From positions 620,001 through 684,000 of the forward strand of contig NZ_JBLAVB010000001.1 in the NCBI RefSeq assembly GCF_047263945.1: a stretch of DNA of 64,000 nucleotides. The letters run 5' to 3'. The stretch comes from Rhodospirillum sp047263945. Lineage in GTDB: Bacteria > Pseudomonadota > Alphaproteobacteria > Rhodospirillales > Rhodospirillaceae. Each line of letters opens with the position of its first letter. Within the stretch, counting starts at the first letter, position 1. The notes beneath the pieces were generated by a model. It had not been told where the DNA came from, made no database searches, and worked only from the letters and a program-made list of their open reading frames with translations. Positions 1-9,045 of this stretch are shown piece after piece. Made by a program: the position numbers and the translations under genes.

Positions 1-632
1 ATCGGATTGTGTTGACCAAAACGGATATCGCCACAACGGAAGCTGTCGAGGCCTTGCGCAACCGTCTCCACGCGCTCAATCCGGCGGCACCTCTCCTGGA
101 AGCCGTCTCCGGCGAGATCGATCCATCGGCATTGATTGATTGCGGTCTGTTCACAACAGAGGACAAGGCGCCGGACGTAGCCCGTTGGCTGAACGAGGAA
201 GCCTACGCGGAGAAGGCCGAGGAGGGTCATGGGCAGCATGACCACGATCATGGGCATCACCACCACGGCCATCACCACCACGACGTGAACCGACACGATT
301 CCCACATTTCCTCTTTCTGCGTCACTGTCGACGACCCCATTGAATGGGAGCTCTTCGTCAGTGCCATGGAGCTGCTGATTTCCAGCAAGGGAGAGGACCT
401 TTTGCGAGTCAAGGGCATCCTCAACGTAGTAGGGCAGGAGTACCCCATCGCGGTGCACGGCGTGCAGCATGTCTTTCACCCTCCGGTCCCCCTGCCCGAA
501 TGGCCGAGCACGGAGCGGGCTTCCAAAATCGTCTTCATCACCCGTGACCTGGACAAGGAGACCGTGGACAGCCTGCTTGGGGCCATTTTGAGCGGGCGGA
601 TGTCCATGGCCTCCGGCGTCGAACCAGCCTAG
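1..632 (+). CDS. CobW/ZigA-type P-loop GTPase, metal chaperone (5' end outside window)
   Basis: The C-terminal part of a CobW-family (COG0523) GTPase. The reading frame is open from the window edge. It opens with RIVLTKTD, which fits the G4 guanine-specificity motif (T/NKxD), so the Walker A and B regions lie upstream of the window. A His-rich stretch (about 224-290) precedes the CobW C-terminal domain, which ends in a VKGILNV...VQHVFHP pattern typical of the family. These proteins insert or store metals, often zinc or cobalt. The His tract and the Zur-controlled znu locus 7 kb away make a zinc role likely, but this is inference. The TAG stop lies inside a palindromic repeat. Confidence 0.85.
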   Translation, partial: RIVLTKTDIATTEAVEALRNRLHALNPAAPLLEAVSGEIDPSALIDCGLFTTEDKAPDVARWLNEEAYAEKAEEGHGQHDHDHGHHHHGHHHHDVNRHDSHISSFCVTVDDPIEWELFVSAMELLISSKGEDLLRVKGILNVVGQEYPIAVHGVQHVFHPPVPLPEWPSTERASKIVFITRDLDKETVDSLLGAILSGRMSMASGVEPA

Positions 633-670
633 AGCATGTTGCGTGAATCACATTTCACGCAACATGCTCT
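631..670. repeat. Cap hairpin C1 (17 bp perfect inverted repeat)
   Basis: AGAGCATGTTGCGTGAA is followed by a 6-base loop (TCACAT) and its exact reverse complement. It overlaps the TAG stop of the CobW gene (630-632). A second copy at 16015-16052 has a compensated base-pair change. It may act as a terminator or 3' end stabiliser. Confidence 0.85.
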
Positions 671-689
671 GGAGCCTCTTCGAGGCCAT

Positions 690-870
690 GGTACATGACA
701 GTCGGTACTTTCCAGTTACGGGGCTTTGCCCCGTCCCCCCCCCTTCTTTGGCGAGACTCGGGCCGAAAGGCCCCAGACCCCGGGATAAAGAAAAAGGGGG
801 ATTTGGGGGCATTGGCCCCCAAAATGGGCTTGGGAAATCGCCCAAAAAAGACGAGTCGCTGACGTGTACC
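690..870. repeat. Family A modular palindromic element, copy A1 (reverse orientation)
   Basis: The ends are GGTACATGACAG and the inverted GACGTGTACC. Inside are a GGGGCTTTGCCCC hairpin, a GGGCCGAAAGGCCC hairpin, a TTTGGGGGCATTGGCCCCC block and a GGGCTTGGGAAATCGCCC block. It fills most of the gap between the CobW and Gate-domain genes and directly follows cap hairpin C1. Confidence 0.8.
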
Positions 871-924
871 CTGGGTCTTGGCCCAAGGTGATCTCGGAAT
901 ACTCTAGCCGAATCTTGGGCATCG

Positions 925-1914
925 CTAAACGGTCACCACAGCACGTCCGTCCCGGGAAAAGAACACGCGATTCACCACACCTTGGGGAAGCAGGCCGTAG
1001 ACCCGGGCCAACCCAGCGATAACGACCAGACTAAAAATCACCCGGAAGACCACAACACCGCTCCAATGGGCGCCAAGGGCCATGATAAACAGACTGTCTT
1101 CGATCAGGCTATGACAAAGGCCCAGCAGGCAGACGGAGAGGAACAGGTCCTTGCGGGGAATGGTTCCCGCTTGCCCTTCCTTGATAATCAAGGCACCGCC
1201 ATAGGACAAACCCAGCAGAATGCCCACCATCGTCAGGGGCATGGCTCGGCCACCAATGCCCACGGCCCCTAGAACCGGAGCAAGCAGGTTGGTCAGCATG
1301 CGGGTCACACCGGTTTTGTCCATCACCCGCAGCAACAGAACCAATCCCACGACGATGGCCAGGATGATCCCCAGGGTATGTAGGCTGGCCAAGGCCCAGT
1401 CACCCCAGCCCTGTTCGGTGGCCGGAGCTCCGTTCCCGGACAGCAGGGTCAATGTCACGGGCTCCTGGAGCCAGTTCAAGCTCCGGTAGAACAGGTTCAT
1501 CAGGGCGCCACAGGCCAGGGCGCCGAGAACCCGTAGCAGGGTCGAGAACACGAACCCCACCCCCGCCCGTTGGGAGACTCGTTGCTCCAGGGGGATGGAA
1601 TGGGCAATCAAGACCATGGTTCCGATGATGGTCATCTGGGCGGTTGTCAGCGTGAGTTCAGGCAGGATTCCCAACAGAACCGCCGTCCCGCCGTAGATAT
1701 TCACCAAAAGCACCGTGGCCCATACCAACCCCAGTTCCGAGGGAAGGCCGACCAGCGCCATCAGCGGCGCAAACACGCGGGCCAGGATGGGAAGGACACC
1801 CAGCTCGACGAGAATCCGCACGGCAACCATGACGGGGATCATGACCTTCGCCAGCGTCCAATAGACCCCCAGCCCCTCGATCAGGGTGGCACGAAGAAAA
1901 CGGATCAGGGACAT
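925..1914 (-). CDS. Gate/nucleoside-recognition-domain inner membrane protein
   Basis: A 329-residue polytopic membrane protein with about eight hydrophobic segments. It has two homologous halves of the Gate (nucleoside recognition, SpmA/YjiH-like) type, visible as the paired GLVWATVLLVNIYGG and MPLTMVGILLGLSYGG stretches. The ATG at 1914 has an AAAGG Shine-Dalgarno 7 bases upstream; a longer frame to 1956 lacks one. Substrate is unknown; Gate proteins are thought to move small solutes. It is divergent from an Lrp/AsnC regulator 143 bases away, which suggests amino-acid-responsive control and perhaps amino acid export. That is inference. Confidence 0.75.
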   Translation of the reverse strand: MSLIRFLRATLIEGLGVYWTLAKVMIPVMVAVRILVELGVLPILARVFAPLMALVGLPSELGLVWATVLLVNIYGGTAVLLGILPELTLTTAQMTIIGTMVLIAHSIPLEQRVSQRAGVGFVFSTLLRVLGALACGALMNLFYRSLNWLQEPVTLTLLSGNGAPATEQGWGDWALASLHTLGIILAIVVGLVLLLRVMDKTGVTRMLTNLLAPVLGAVGIGGRAMPLTMVGILLGLSYGGALIIKEGQAGTIPRKDLFLSVCLLGLCHSLIEDSLFIMALGAHWSGVVVFRVIFSLVVIAGLARVYGLLPQGVVNRVFFSRDGRAVVTV

Positions 1915-2057
1915 GGGAGACCTTTCAGAAAGCGGGACCAGAGAGCAGCGTTTCAAACCGGCGAAATCATAGATCCACTCCCTTGAAATAGGTGGTCAAA
2001 ATCTCCGCCATGACGCACCATTTCACCACAAAATCCAATTCTATGGAGAAATCCTGC

Positions 2058-2522
2058 ATGGATGCCTTGGACCGTCGTTTGCTGGACGCCTTGCAACGGG
2101 ACGCCTCGGTGACAAACGCGTCCCTGGCCGAGCTCTGCGGCCTCTCGCCCTCAAGCTGTCTGCGGCGGGTCCAACGGTTGAAGGCAGAGGGATATCTGAG
2201 CGGCACGGTGGCCCTGGCCGACGCGGACCGCCTGGGACGGGGCTTGACGGCGATTGTCGAGGTCGTTCTGGAACTGCATGCCAAATCGAAGCGTGGAAAA
2301 TTCCTCGAGGTCCTGGAGCGGGAGGCTTCGGTCACCCAGGCCTGGACGGTGACCGGTGATCCGGACATGGTGCTGATCCTGCGCTTGAAGGACATGAAGG
2401 AATATGCAGAACTGGTAAACCGGGTCTTCGACACGGATCCCAACGTTCTGCGCTTCCGCACGCTCTTCGTGATGAGCACCCATAAGGATACGACGGTTAT
2501 CCCCACCGACGCCCTACCGTGA
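2058..2522 (+). CDS. Lrp/AsnC family transcriptional regulator
   Basis: A 154-residue regulator. An N-terminal winged helix (LDRRLLDALQRDASVTNASL, then LSPSSCLRRVQRL, residues about 3-45) is followed by an AsnC/RAM ligand-binding domain (about 65-150) with the TGDPDMVLILRLKDM core. ATG 2058 is chosen over in-frame ATGs at 1992 and 2043 because GGAG lies 9 bases upstream and the family begins with MDxLDR. It is divergent from the Gate-domain membrane protein, its probable target. Its 3' end overlaps the convergent DUF1989 gene by 9 bases. Confidence 0.9.
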   Translation: MDALDRRLLDALQRDASVTNASLAELCGLSPSSCLRRVQRLKAEGYLSGTVALADADRLGRGLTAIVEVVLELHAKSKRGKFLEVLEREASVTQAWTVTGDPDMVLILRLKDMKEYAELVNRVFDTDPNVLRFRTLFVMSTHKDTTVIPTDALP

Positions 2523-3404
2523 TCCCCCCTCCTCCTTCGCCAGACCGGTCCCATGGGTGCGGTCATAGGCGGAAACAGGCGGAGAGGCCCACCCCTCCGG
2601 CAGCGCTGCGGGTTTCAGGATCTCCACCACCAGCGGATAACAGGCCGCAACGTCGGAGGAATGAACGGTGGAGCAATCCCCGCCAGGACAGGCAGACAAG
2701 TCGCCGAGCAAGTCGATTTCGGCGAATATCTCGAGGTAATCACCGGGGCGGACGGGGCTGGCCTTCATGAAGTACTGACCGGTATCCTTGAGGAATCCGG
2801 TACACATGAAGACATTGAGCACATCATGGACATGTCCCTCGGCCTCGGCAAGGGACAGACCGAGGTGCTCGGCCAAGGCCCGGGTCAGGTTGGAATGGCA
2901 GCAGTGGTGGTACTGGCCGCCATCGCTGAGCAGGGCATGGGTATAGGGGTCGCAGCGGGTGCCGATGACGTCATGGCAGGCGCCGCCAAAAGCGTCAAAG
3001 CCGTACCAGTCCAGCGTATCGTGAATGATGGTGGCCATGGGCCGAAGGTGGGGAAAGGACGAATAGAGCCGATCTCCCAAGCCCACATGGGTGCCGTTCA
3101 ACGCACGGGTCTTGCCGGAATAAAAGCGCTCGGACAGGTCCTTGGCATTCCAGAGATTAAGGTCGCCCACCTGCGGTCCCTCGACGGAGCGAATCCGAAA
3201 GACATGGCCCGCAGGCACGGAGAAGCAGCGCGCGTCGCGAGGAGGGACCGTGACCGACTCGACGAGGGTCAGACTGTCACGAAGGCTGCGGTAGGCGGAG
3301 AGATCCGGCTGCGGCAGGGTTTCCGTGGGGTAACAGACGACAGGTGCGACAGCTTTACGGGCGGCAGCGTCAGCGGGTGGGGGGGTGAGTGGGGTGGGTT
3401 TCAT
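2514..3404 (-). CDS. DUF1989 / urea carboxylase-associated family protein
   Basis: A 296-residue soluble protein matching the DUF1989 family, called urea-amidolyase-associated proteins when next to urea carboxylase. Visible landmarks are FRIRSVEGPQVGDLNLWNA, the Cys/His-rich GTRCDPYTHALL and YHHCCHSNL segments, HDVLNVFMCTGF, and VRPGDYLEIFAEIDLL. The clustered Cys and His suggest metal binding. Length is normal and the gene looks intact. No urea carboxylase genes are nearby, so the role here is open. It is convergent with the Lrp gene. Confidence 0.8.
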   Translation of the reverse strand: MKPTPLTPPPADAAARKAVAPVVCYPTETLPQPDLSAYRSLRDSLTLVESVTVPPRDARCFSVPAGHVFRIRSVEGPQVGDLNLWNAKDLSERFYSGKTRALNGTHVGLGDRLYSSFPHLRPMATIIHDTLDWYGFDAFGGACHDVIGTRCDPYTHALLSDGGQYHHCCHSNLTRALAEHLGLSLAEAEGHVHDVLNVFMCTGFLKDTGQYFMKASPVRPGDYLEIFAEIDLLGDLSACPGGDCSTVHSSDVAACYPLVVEILKPAALPEGWASPPVSAYDRTHGTGLAKEEGGSR

Positions 3405-3450
3405 ACAGTCACATCCTAGTTGGTACTTACAGTGACTAGATCATATAGTT

Positions 3451-3499
3451 AGAGAGGAATGAGACGGAAAACCGCACACACTTTTCCTCATTCCGCTCT
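3451..3499. repeat. Cap-type imperfect inverted repeat next to B1
   Basis: AGAGAGGAATGAG (3451-3463) pairs 12 of 13 with CTCATTCCGCTCT (3487-3499). The layout, ending in CTCTAGTTATAC and leading directly into a family B element, is the same as at 52900-52950. Confidence 0.6.
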
Positions 3500-3502
3500 A
3501 GT

Positions 3503-3678
3503 TATACCCCGTCTTCTTGAAAGACCGAAAAATGCGGGGCATTGCCCCGCCCCCCAACCGGGGCCTGAGGCCCCGGACCCCCATTTGGGATCAAAGGGTT
3601 CGGGACCCTTTGCGGGTTTGGGCAGAGCCCAGAAACTGCGAAGCAGGTTTTCCGGATGTTCGGGGACACAGAGTATAT
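3503..3678. repeat. Family B modular palindromic element, copy B1
   Basis: It runs from TATACCCCG to GAGTATAT. Internal hairpin units are GGGGCATTGCCCC, CCGGGGCCTGAGGCCCCGG, an AAAGGGTTCGGGACCCTTT unit, TTGGGCAGAGCCCA and CTGCGAAGCAG. It fills the gap between the DUF1989 and histone-deacetylase-like genes and touches the stop codon of the latter. Confidence 0.75.
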
Positions 3679-4794
3679 CTAGGTTTTAGAGTGCTCCATC
3701 ACCCTACCCACGACCTGCTTGACCTCATCCCGCACGGGTCCCGGATTGGGGGGATCAACCAGAGTGGTGAACCAATGGTCTGGCGGAGTCCGACCCCGCC
3801 GATGGTTCCAATGGAAGCCGCGCAACAGGGCCTCCGCCTCAAACGGCAGGTCTTGGGGAAAGGTCTGGCCCGTGGCCGTACCCCAGATCCCGGCCCAACA
3901 GCGGGCCACGGACCAGGGATTATACCCCCCTCCCCCCAGCAGGATCACCCGGGGCGCCAAGGGGATCAGGTTCGCCACCGCCCGCCACAGCGCCCCATTA
4001 GACAGCATCATCCGGGATTGGGGGTCATCGGCCAATCCATCCGCACCACATTGCACCACCAAAGCTTGGGGCCGCCAAGCCGTAACCAGGGGCACCACCG
4101 CATTGTCCATGACCCAGGCGTGTTCGCTGTCATTCAACTCCGTGGGCATGGGCAGGTTGCGGGCCCAGCCGCCGCCCCGGTCTGTTTCGGGACCCGTGCG
4201 TGGCCAGCGATCCCGTTCGTGGATGGACAGGACCAACACCCTCTGGTCCCCATGAAACGCATCCTGGACCCCGTCCCCATGGTGAGCGTCCAAGTCCACA
4301 TAAGCAACGGGACCGATGCCCGCGTCCAACAGAGCCAGAATCCCGAGCACCGGGTCATTGAGGTAGCAAAAACCACTGGCCCGATCTGCTCGACCATGGT
4401 GCGTGCCACCTGCGGGATGGTGAACCAAACCACCCTGCCGCACAAGCTCCACCGCCTTGAGGGTTCCCCCGCAAGAGGTGGCCGGACGCCGATACATTTC
4501 CGGATAAATGGGATTGCCATTGACCCCGATATTATGACGCTCCCGAATGGCCTCCGGTACGGCCTGAGCGACCTCCGCAGCCTGCAAGGCCGCCACATAG
4601 GCCGGATCGTGAAAGCGGGCCAAGGCCTCCGGCGGAGCCTGGGGGCTCTCCACAAATTGGGACTCGGGCAACCACCCCAGTGCCCGGACCAGATCCATAC
4701 AGGCGGAAACCCGGGGGATGCTCAGGGGGTGGGTCCTCCCATAGCGGGAGTCCCGGTAGATTTCATGGGCAATGAACAAGGGTGTCTTGAGCAT
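3679..4794 (-). CDS. Histone deacetylase superfamily (AcuC/acetylpolyamine-type) amidohydrolase
   Basis: A 371-residue Zn-dependent deacetylase-fold protein. It shows the active-site HPAGGTHHGRADRASGFCY segment (about 135-155), the metal ligands in YVDLDAHHGDGVQ, the distal Asp in QCGADGLADDP, and the catalytic-Tyr loop LLGGGGYNPW. Bacterial members act on acetylpolyamines or acetylated proteins; the substrate cannot be told here. ATG 4794 (MLKTPLF) is preferred over an upstream in-frame start because it begins at the family's usual position. The TAG stop abuts repeat B1. Confidence 0.88.
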   Translation of the reverse strand: MLKTPLFIAHEIYRDSRYGRTHPLSIPRVSACMDLVRALGWLPESQFVESPQAPPEALARFHDPAYVAALQAAEVAQAVPEAIRERHNIGVNGNPIYPEMYRRPATSCGGTLKAVELVRQGGLVHHPAGGTHHGRADRASGFCYLNDPVLGILALLDAGIGPVAYVDLDAHHGDGVQDAFHGDQRVLVLSIHERDRWPRTGPETDRGGGWARNLPMPTELNDSEHAWVMDNAVVPLVTAWRPQALVVQCGADGLADDPQSRMMLSNGALWRAVANLIPLAPRVILLGGGGYNPWSVARCWAGIWGTATGQTFPQDLPFEAEALLRGFHWNHRRGRTPPDHWFTTLVDPPNPGPVRDEVKQVVGRVMEHSKT

Positions 4795-4958
4795 ATCCGT
4801 CCAGAAATGGGGAAGAGAAAGCCGTGTCGCAACAGATCGATTCACAGAGGATCGGAGCAGGCTTGGTCGAGCGGTCCCCTATCCGGCCTTAACTCCGCCT
4901 CGAACATGGGGCAGGATGTCGGTTCATTCCCATCCTATTCCAACAGGATCTCGGCTCC

Positions 4959-5867
4959 ATGCGCCTTCCTCTCGCTTTTTTCCTCACCCTTCCCGCTCTG
5001 GCGTTTTCCGTTGTCGCCCCCGTCACGGCCCAAACGCCGGACGCCGAGCAGCCACCCGGCGCGGAGGATAGCTTGGACTCTCTGCCCTCCCTGGATGGTC
5101 CCATGTCCGTCCAGGACCTGTTGGGTTTGCCCGTGCGGACCTATGGCGGCGCGCCACCGGTCGCCGTGGTGGACGACCTACTGATCACCGCCGATGGTAT
5201 GGTGGACAAGTTGGTACTGGACGATGGAACCTTCCTGCAGATGGGCTTGAACGGCAAGCGGGTAGCTTTGCCCTATACCGCCGCCATCGCCGTACCGGGG
5301 CCGGACGGCCGACCCGCCTATTTGCGGATCAACATCGCCAAGGCCTACGGACAAGTCATCAAGGAATTCCTCTATGAGCTGATCTCTCCCAAAGACTACG
5401 CCGTGAAGTCTATTATGGGCAGCCCCGTTTCCGCATCGGACGCTCCGGGAGCGGCCAGGCTGACCGGACTGACCGTCACCCAGCAGGGTCAGGTCACACA
5501 GGCGGAATTGGATCTGAACCCAGGCTCGACCCTCACCCCCTGGCCGGTCACCTTGCCCTTTTCGGACCTCAAGGTTTTCAGGCCCGGTCCCATGGAGCAA
5601 ACGCGCCTGTCCACGCCCCTGACCCTCGACCAATTGCGGATCCACGGCGCGTCCAGCTCAAGTGGCATTACCGACCTCGTGACCACGCCAGCCGATCCGG
5701 CCACCCCACAGGGAACACCCCCGCAGGCAGCAGCTCCCTTTGAAAACGCCCCCCCTGTGACCGAGACACTGCCCTTGGACGCTCCCATCTCACCGCCGGG
5801 GTGGTCACCGGCTCCGGGGGTCCTCCTTCCCGAAACGCCTCCCTCGGACGTACCCCCCATGCGTTAA
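4959..5867 (+). CDS. Exported protein with PRC-barrel-like domains
   Basis: A 302-residue protein with a signal peptide (MRLPLAFFLTLPALAFSVVA, cut near AQT at 23-25). Two PRC-barrel-like segments follow: VQDLLGLPVRTYGGAPPVAVVDDLL (about 51-100 overall) and SIMGSPVSASDAPGAARLTGL (about 150-210). The last 70 residues are Pro-rich and low complexity (PATPQGTPPQ, PISPPGWSPAPG), perhaps spanning cell wall or periplasm. Function is unknown; PRC barrels often bind partner proteins. It is divergent from the deacetylase gene and precedes cfa by 139 bases. Confidence 0.7.
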   Translation: MRLPLAFFLTLPALAFSVVAPVTAQTPDAEQPPGAEDSLDSLPSLDGPMSVQDLLGLPVRTYGGAPPVAVVDDLLITADGMVDKLVLDDGTFLQMGLNGKRVALPYTAAIAVPGPDGRPAYLRINIAKAYGQVIKEFLYELISPKDYAVKSIMGSPVSASDAPGAARLTGLTVTQQGQVTQAELDLNPGSTLTPWPVTLPFSDLKVFRPGPMEQTRLSTPLTLDQLRIHGASSSSGITDLVTTPADPATPQGTPPQAAAPFENAPPVTETLPLDAPISPPGWSPAPGVLLPETPPSDVPPMR

Positions 5868-6006
5868 CTGCAACGACGACGTGAAACCGTAAATTTCCAT
5901 CTGGAAATCCATAGCAAGCCTTTAAACTGATCGGTCACATTCTTACATTAGGCAGGTTTAGGGAAGGGGACACCTCGCAACAATTCTTGGCGGGAGACCT
6001 AAAGCA

Positions 6007-7254
6007 ATGTTCTTCGCGCGCTTTCTGAAAAACCGGCTGCGCGCCGGCCGTCTTGTCATCCGGGATGCCCATGGTGCCGCCCATGTCCTGGAAGGTCCCG
6101 AGCCCGGGCCGGACGTCGCAATTCACCTCACCGATCCCAAGCTCCACCACCGTTTGTTTCTGAGTCCTCACCTCGCCGTGGGGGAAGCCTATATGGACGG
6201 AACACTGGTTATCGAAAAAGGGGATCTGAGGAGCTTCATGGAGTTCCTGGGCCTCAATCTGGCGGCCATCGACAGCCAACCCTTGATGCGCCTGCGCCAA
6301 AGGATATCAACGGCCCTGCGCTGGGTGGACCAGTATAATCCCGTGGGGCGAGCCCAACGCAATGTCGCCCACCATTACGACCTGTCCGGCAAACTCTACG
6401 ACCTGTTCCTGGACGAAGACCGCCAGTATTCTTGCGCCTACTACACCCCCGGAACCCACTCTCTGGAACAGGCCCAAGCGAACAAGAAGGCCTTGATTGC
6501 TGCCAAATTACTTTTGAAACCGGGTCAGCATGTCCTGGATATTGGCTGTGGGTGGGGCGGCATGGCCCTCTCCCTGGCCAAGGAGCATGATGTCCAAGTC
6601 ACCGGTGTGACCCTGTCCAAGGAACAACTTGCCGTCGCCCAAGAGCGCGCTTGGAAGGCGGGGTTGGCCGATCGGGTCACCTTCCGCCTGCAGGATTACC
6701 GGGAACTGACCGAAACCTTCGACAGGGTCGTATCCGTGGGTATGCTGGAGCACGTCGGCGCGGGCCATCTGGAAGAATATTTCGCCAAGGTTCGCGATCT
6801 GCTCCACGAAGATGGCATCGCCCTGATTCACTCCATTGGCCGCATGGAGCCCCCGGGGTCGACAAATCCCTGGCTTCGGAAATACATTTTCCCCGGCGGC
6901 TACACACCGGCCCTCTCCGAAACCATGGCCGCCGTGGAAAAGGCGGGTAACCTCTACGTCACAGACGTGGAAATCCTGAGGCTTCACTACGCCCGAACCC
7001 TGGCGGCTTGGCACAAACGCTTCGTGGACCGGTCGGAGGAGGCAGAGGCCCTTTATGACATCCGTTTCCGCCGTATGTGGGAGTTCTATCTGTTGGGATG
7101 CGAGATCGCCTTTCACCATTGGAACCAGATGGTCTTCCACCTGCAGATCGCCCGACGGCAGGAGGCTGTGCCGCTGACCCGAGATTACTTACTGGACTCC
7201 CTGCCCAGGGATCCCGCTTCCAGCCATGGCCCGGACTGCCTGGCCGCTGAATAG
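6007..7254 (+). CDS. cfa: Cyclopropane-fatty-acyl-phospholipid synthase
   Basis: A 415-residue SAM-dependent enzyme that adds a methylene bridge across unsaturated acyl chains of membrane phospholipids. The SAM-binding motif VLDIGCGWGGMALSLA is at about 175-190, preceded by the family signature NVAHHYDLSGKLYDLFLDED and followed by VSVGMLEHVG and the GGYTP...HYARTLAAWHKRF region. Length and N-terminal domain are normal. It starts 139 bases after the PRC-barrel gene, so it probably has its own promoter. Its 3' end faces znuB. Confidence 0.95.
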   Translation: MFFARFLKNRLRAGRLVIRDAHGAAHVLEGPEPGPDVAIHLTDPKLHHRLFLSPHLAVGEAYMDGTLVIEKGDLRSFMEFLGLNLAAIDSQPLMRLRQRISTALRWVDQYNPVGRAQRNVAHHYDLSGKLYDLFLDEDRQYSCAYYTPGTHSLEQAQANKKALIAAKLLLKPGQHVLDIGCGWGGMALSLAKEHDVQVTGVTLSKEQLAVAQERAWKAGLADRVTFRLQDYRELTETFDRVVSVGMLEHVGAGHLEEYFAKVRDLLHEDGIALIHSIGRMEPPGSTNPWLRKYIFPGGYTPALSETMAAVEKAGNLYVTDVEILRLHYARTLAAWHKRFVDRSEEAEALYDIRFRRMWEFYLLGCEIAFHHWNQMVFHLQIARRQEAVPLTRDYLLDSLPRDPASSHGPDCLAAE

Positions 7255-7340
7255 ACCGCATGCCACGCCAGGGCAATCCGCTACCGACCCCGCGCCCCCG
7301 CGCTTGCCCTGGCTTTCCTCCCGCTCATTCCTCAGGCCTC

Positions 7341-8144
7341 TCAGGATGCGCGCCAGATATGACGCATCCGACGCCCCAGGGCGACCAGGATAAACACCAT
7401 CAAAGCGCCCACCACAATGGAGGGGCCTGCAGGTGTGTCCCACTCCAGGGAGCCGAACAGCCCCAGCCCCACGGCCAGGGCGCCCACCAGTCCGGCGCCG
7501 ATGGCCATGGCTTCCGGTGTGCGCGCCCAGGCCCGGGCCGTTGCAGCGGGGATCAGCATCAGGGCCGTCACCAACAGCACGCCCACCACCTTCATAGCCA
7601 GAGCTACAACCAGGGCTACCAGGACCATCAGCACGAGCCGTAACTTGTCTGCGGGAATGCCTTCAGCCCGGGCCAGATCCTCGTCCACCGTCGCGGCCAA
7701 CAGGGGCCGCCATAGTAGGGTGAGCAAACCCAGTTCCAAAGCCGCACCGCCCCAGATCCAGGCCAGATCGGTTCGGGACAGGGCCAGGACGTCGCCGAAC
7801 AGCATCCCCATCAGATCCACCCGGATACCCATCAGCGCCACCAGGACCAGCCCCAGGGCCAGGGAGGAATGGGCCATCACCCCCAGGGCCGTATCCGCCC
7901 CCAGCGCCCGAGACCGGGTCATCCGGGCCAGAAGACCGGCAAGGACCAGTGTCACCATCACCACCCCCACCATGGGCGGCAGGGAAAGGGAAAAGCCGAA
8001 GGCCACCCCCAGCACCGCCCCATGGGCCATGGTGTCGCCGAAATAGGCCATGCGCCGCCAGGACACGAAACAGCCCAAAGGACCGGCCACCAGGGCGATT
8101 CCCAGTCCTCCCAGAAGAGCGCGGATCAGGAAGTCATCCAACAT
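7341..8144 (-). CDS. znuB: Zinc ABC transporter permease ZnuB
   Basis: A 267-residue ABC-3 family permease with about seven to eight membrane segments. The family pattern GCFVSWRRMAYFGDTMAHGAVLG is at about 27-50, and the cytoplasmic EDLARAEGIPADKLRL loop lies near the middle. ATG 8144 overlaps the end of znuC by 11 bases. This shows an operon zur-znuC-znuB transcribed leftwards. Zur repression from the shared upstream region is expected. Confidence 0.93.
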   Translation of the reverse strand: MLDDFLIRALLGGLGIALVAGPLGCFVSWRRMAYFGDTMAHGAVLGVAFGFSLSLPPMVGVVMVTLVLAGLLARMTRSRALGADTALGVMAHSSLALGLVLVALMGIRVDLMGMLFGDVLALSRTDLAWIWGGAALELGLLTLLWRPLLAATVDEDLARAEGIPADKLRLVLMVLVALVVALAMKVVGVLLVTALMLIPAATARAWARTPEAMAIGAGLVGALAVGLGLFGSLEWDTPAGPSIVVGALMVFILVALGRRMRHIWRAS

Positions 8145-9045
8145 GGCCGGACTCCTCCTCTCGCTGGCCGAGGGCCGCAACCTCGCCTTGGGGGTGGGAA
8201 TGGGAACAGGTGCGATGGACAGGGTCATGCCCGCAACCACCGGACACCCCAGACCCAACCCCAGACTCAGGCCCCGACTCAGATCCCGACTCCGACAGTG
8301 GATCGTGGGCGTGGTCGTGGTGGTGGGTATAGAGGGCAAAGGCCCGGGCCTGGGCGCCAAACAGGTCGTGGAACGCCGGATCCCCCGCGACCGCCTGGGG
8401 TGCCCCCGTGCAACAGACATGGCCGTTGATACAAAAGACCCGATCCGTCGATCCCATGACCACATGCAGATCGTGGGAGATCATCAGGACACCGCAATGG
8501 TGTTCCTTGCGCACCCGATCAATCAACTCGTACAGGGCCGCCTCCCCCAGGTGATCGACCCCTTGGGCCGGTTCGTCCAAGACCAGCAGGTCTGGCCGCC
8601 GGAGCAGGGCCCGGGCCAGGAGAACCCGCTGGAACTCCCCCCCCGACAGGCCGTCAACCGAGGCTCCAACCAGATGTTCAACCCCCGTTTCCGCAAGGGC
8701 CTCCCGCACCCTTTGGCGGGACGCCCGTTGGGTCAGGGTCATCAGGCGCCCCACGGTCAGGGGCAGCACCGGATCCACCTTCAACTTCTGGGGAACATAG
8801 CCCACCCGTAACCCCGGTGCCCAAGTCACCGAGCCCCGGGTCAGGGGCACGAGACCAAGAAGGGCCTTCACCAGCGTCGTTTTACCCGCCCCATTGGGAC
8901 CGATCAGCGTGACCACTTCCCCCCGGTGGACGGACAGGGTGACGTCGCGCAGAACCTCTCGCCCGCCCAGGGTCACCGCCACATCCTGCAGAGTCGCCAG
9001 ATGGTCACCGGTGGCGGTGGCAACCAATGCCTCAAGGGAGATCAC
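8134..9045 (-). CDS. znuC: Zinc ABC transporter ATPase ZnuC with His/Ser-rich tail
   Basis: A 303-residue ATPase. Walker A GPNGAGKTT is at about 49-57, the signature is LSGGEFQR, Walker B is LLVLDEP, and the switch His is in MISHDLHVV. The GTG start at 9045 overlaps the zur stop (GTGA) and has a GGGGAGG Shine-Dalgarno; the ATG at 9078 would overlap zur more. The last 60 residues are unusual: THHHDHAHDPLSESGSESG-type His then Ser/Gly repeats, ending CSHSHPQGEV. They may buffer zinc at the transporter. Confidence 0.93.
   Translation of the reverse strand: MISLEALVATATGDHLATLQDVAVTLGGREVLRDVTLSVHRGEVVTLIGPNGAGKTTLVKALLGLVPLTRGSVTWAPGLRVGYVPQKLKVDPVLPLTVGRLMTLTQRASRQRVREALAETGVEHLVGASVDGLSGGEFQRVLLARALLRRPDLLVLDEPAQGVDHLGEAALYELIDRVRKEHHCGVLMISHDLHVVMGSTDRVFCINGHVCCTGAPQAVAGDPAFHDLFGAQARAFALYTHHHDHAHDPLSESGSESGPESGVGSGVSGGCGHDPVHRTCSHSHPQGEVAALGQREEESGHVG

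Noticed and set aside
643..922. Short frames on both strands in 643-922
   Set aside because: They are translations of hairpin C1 and repeat A1. Similar frames recur wherever family A occurs, which explains their apparent conservation.
3517..5184. A 555-codon plus-strand open frame
   Set aside because: It lies antisense to the deacetylase-like gene, which has clear active-site motifs; the plus-strand translation is low complexity, starts in repeat B1 and has no family features.
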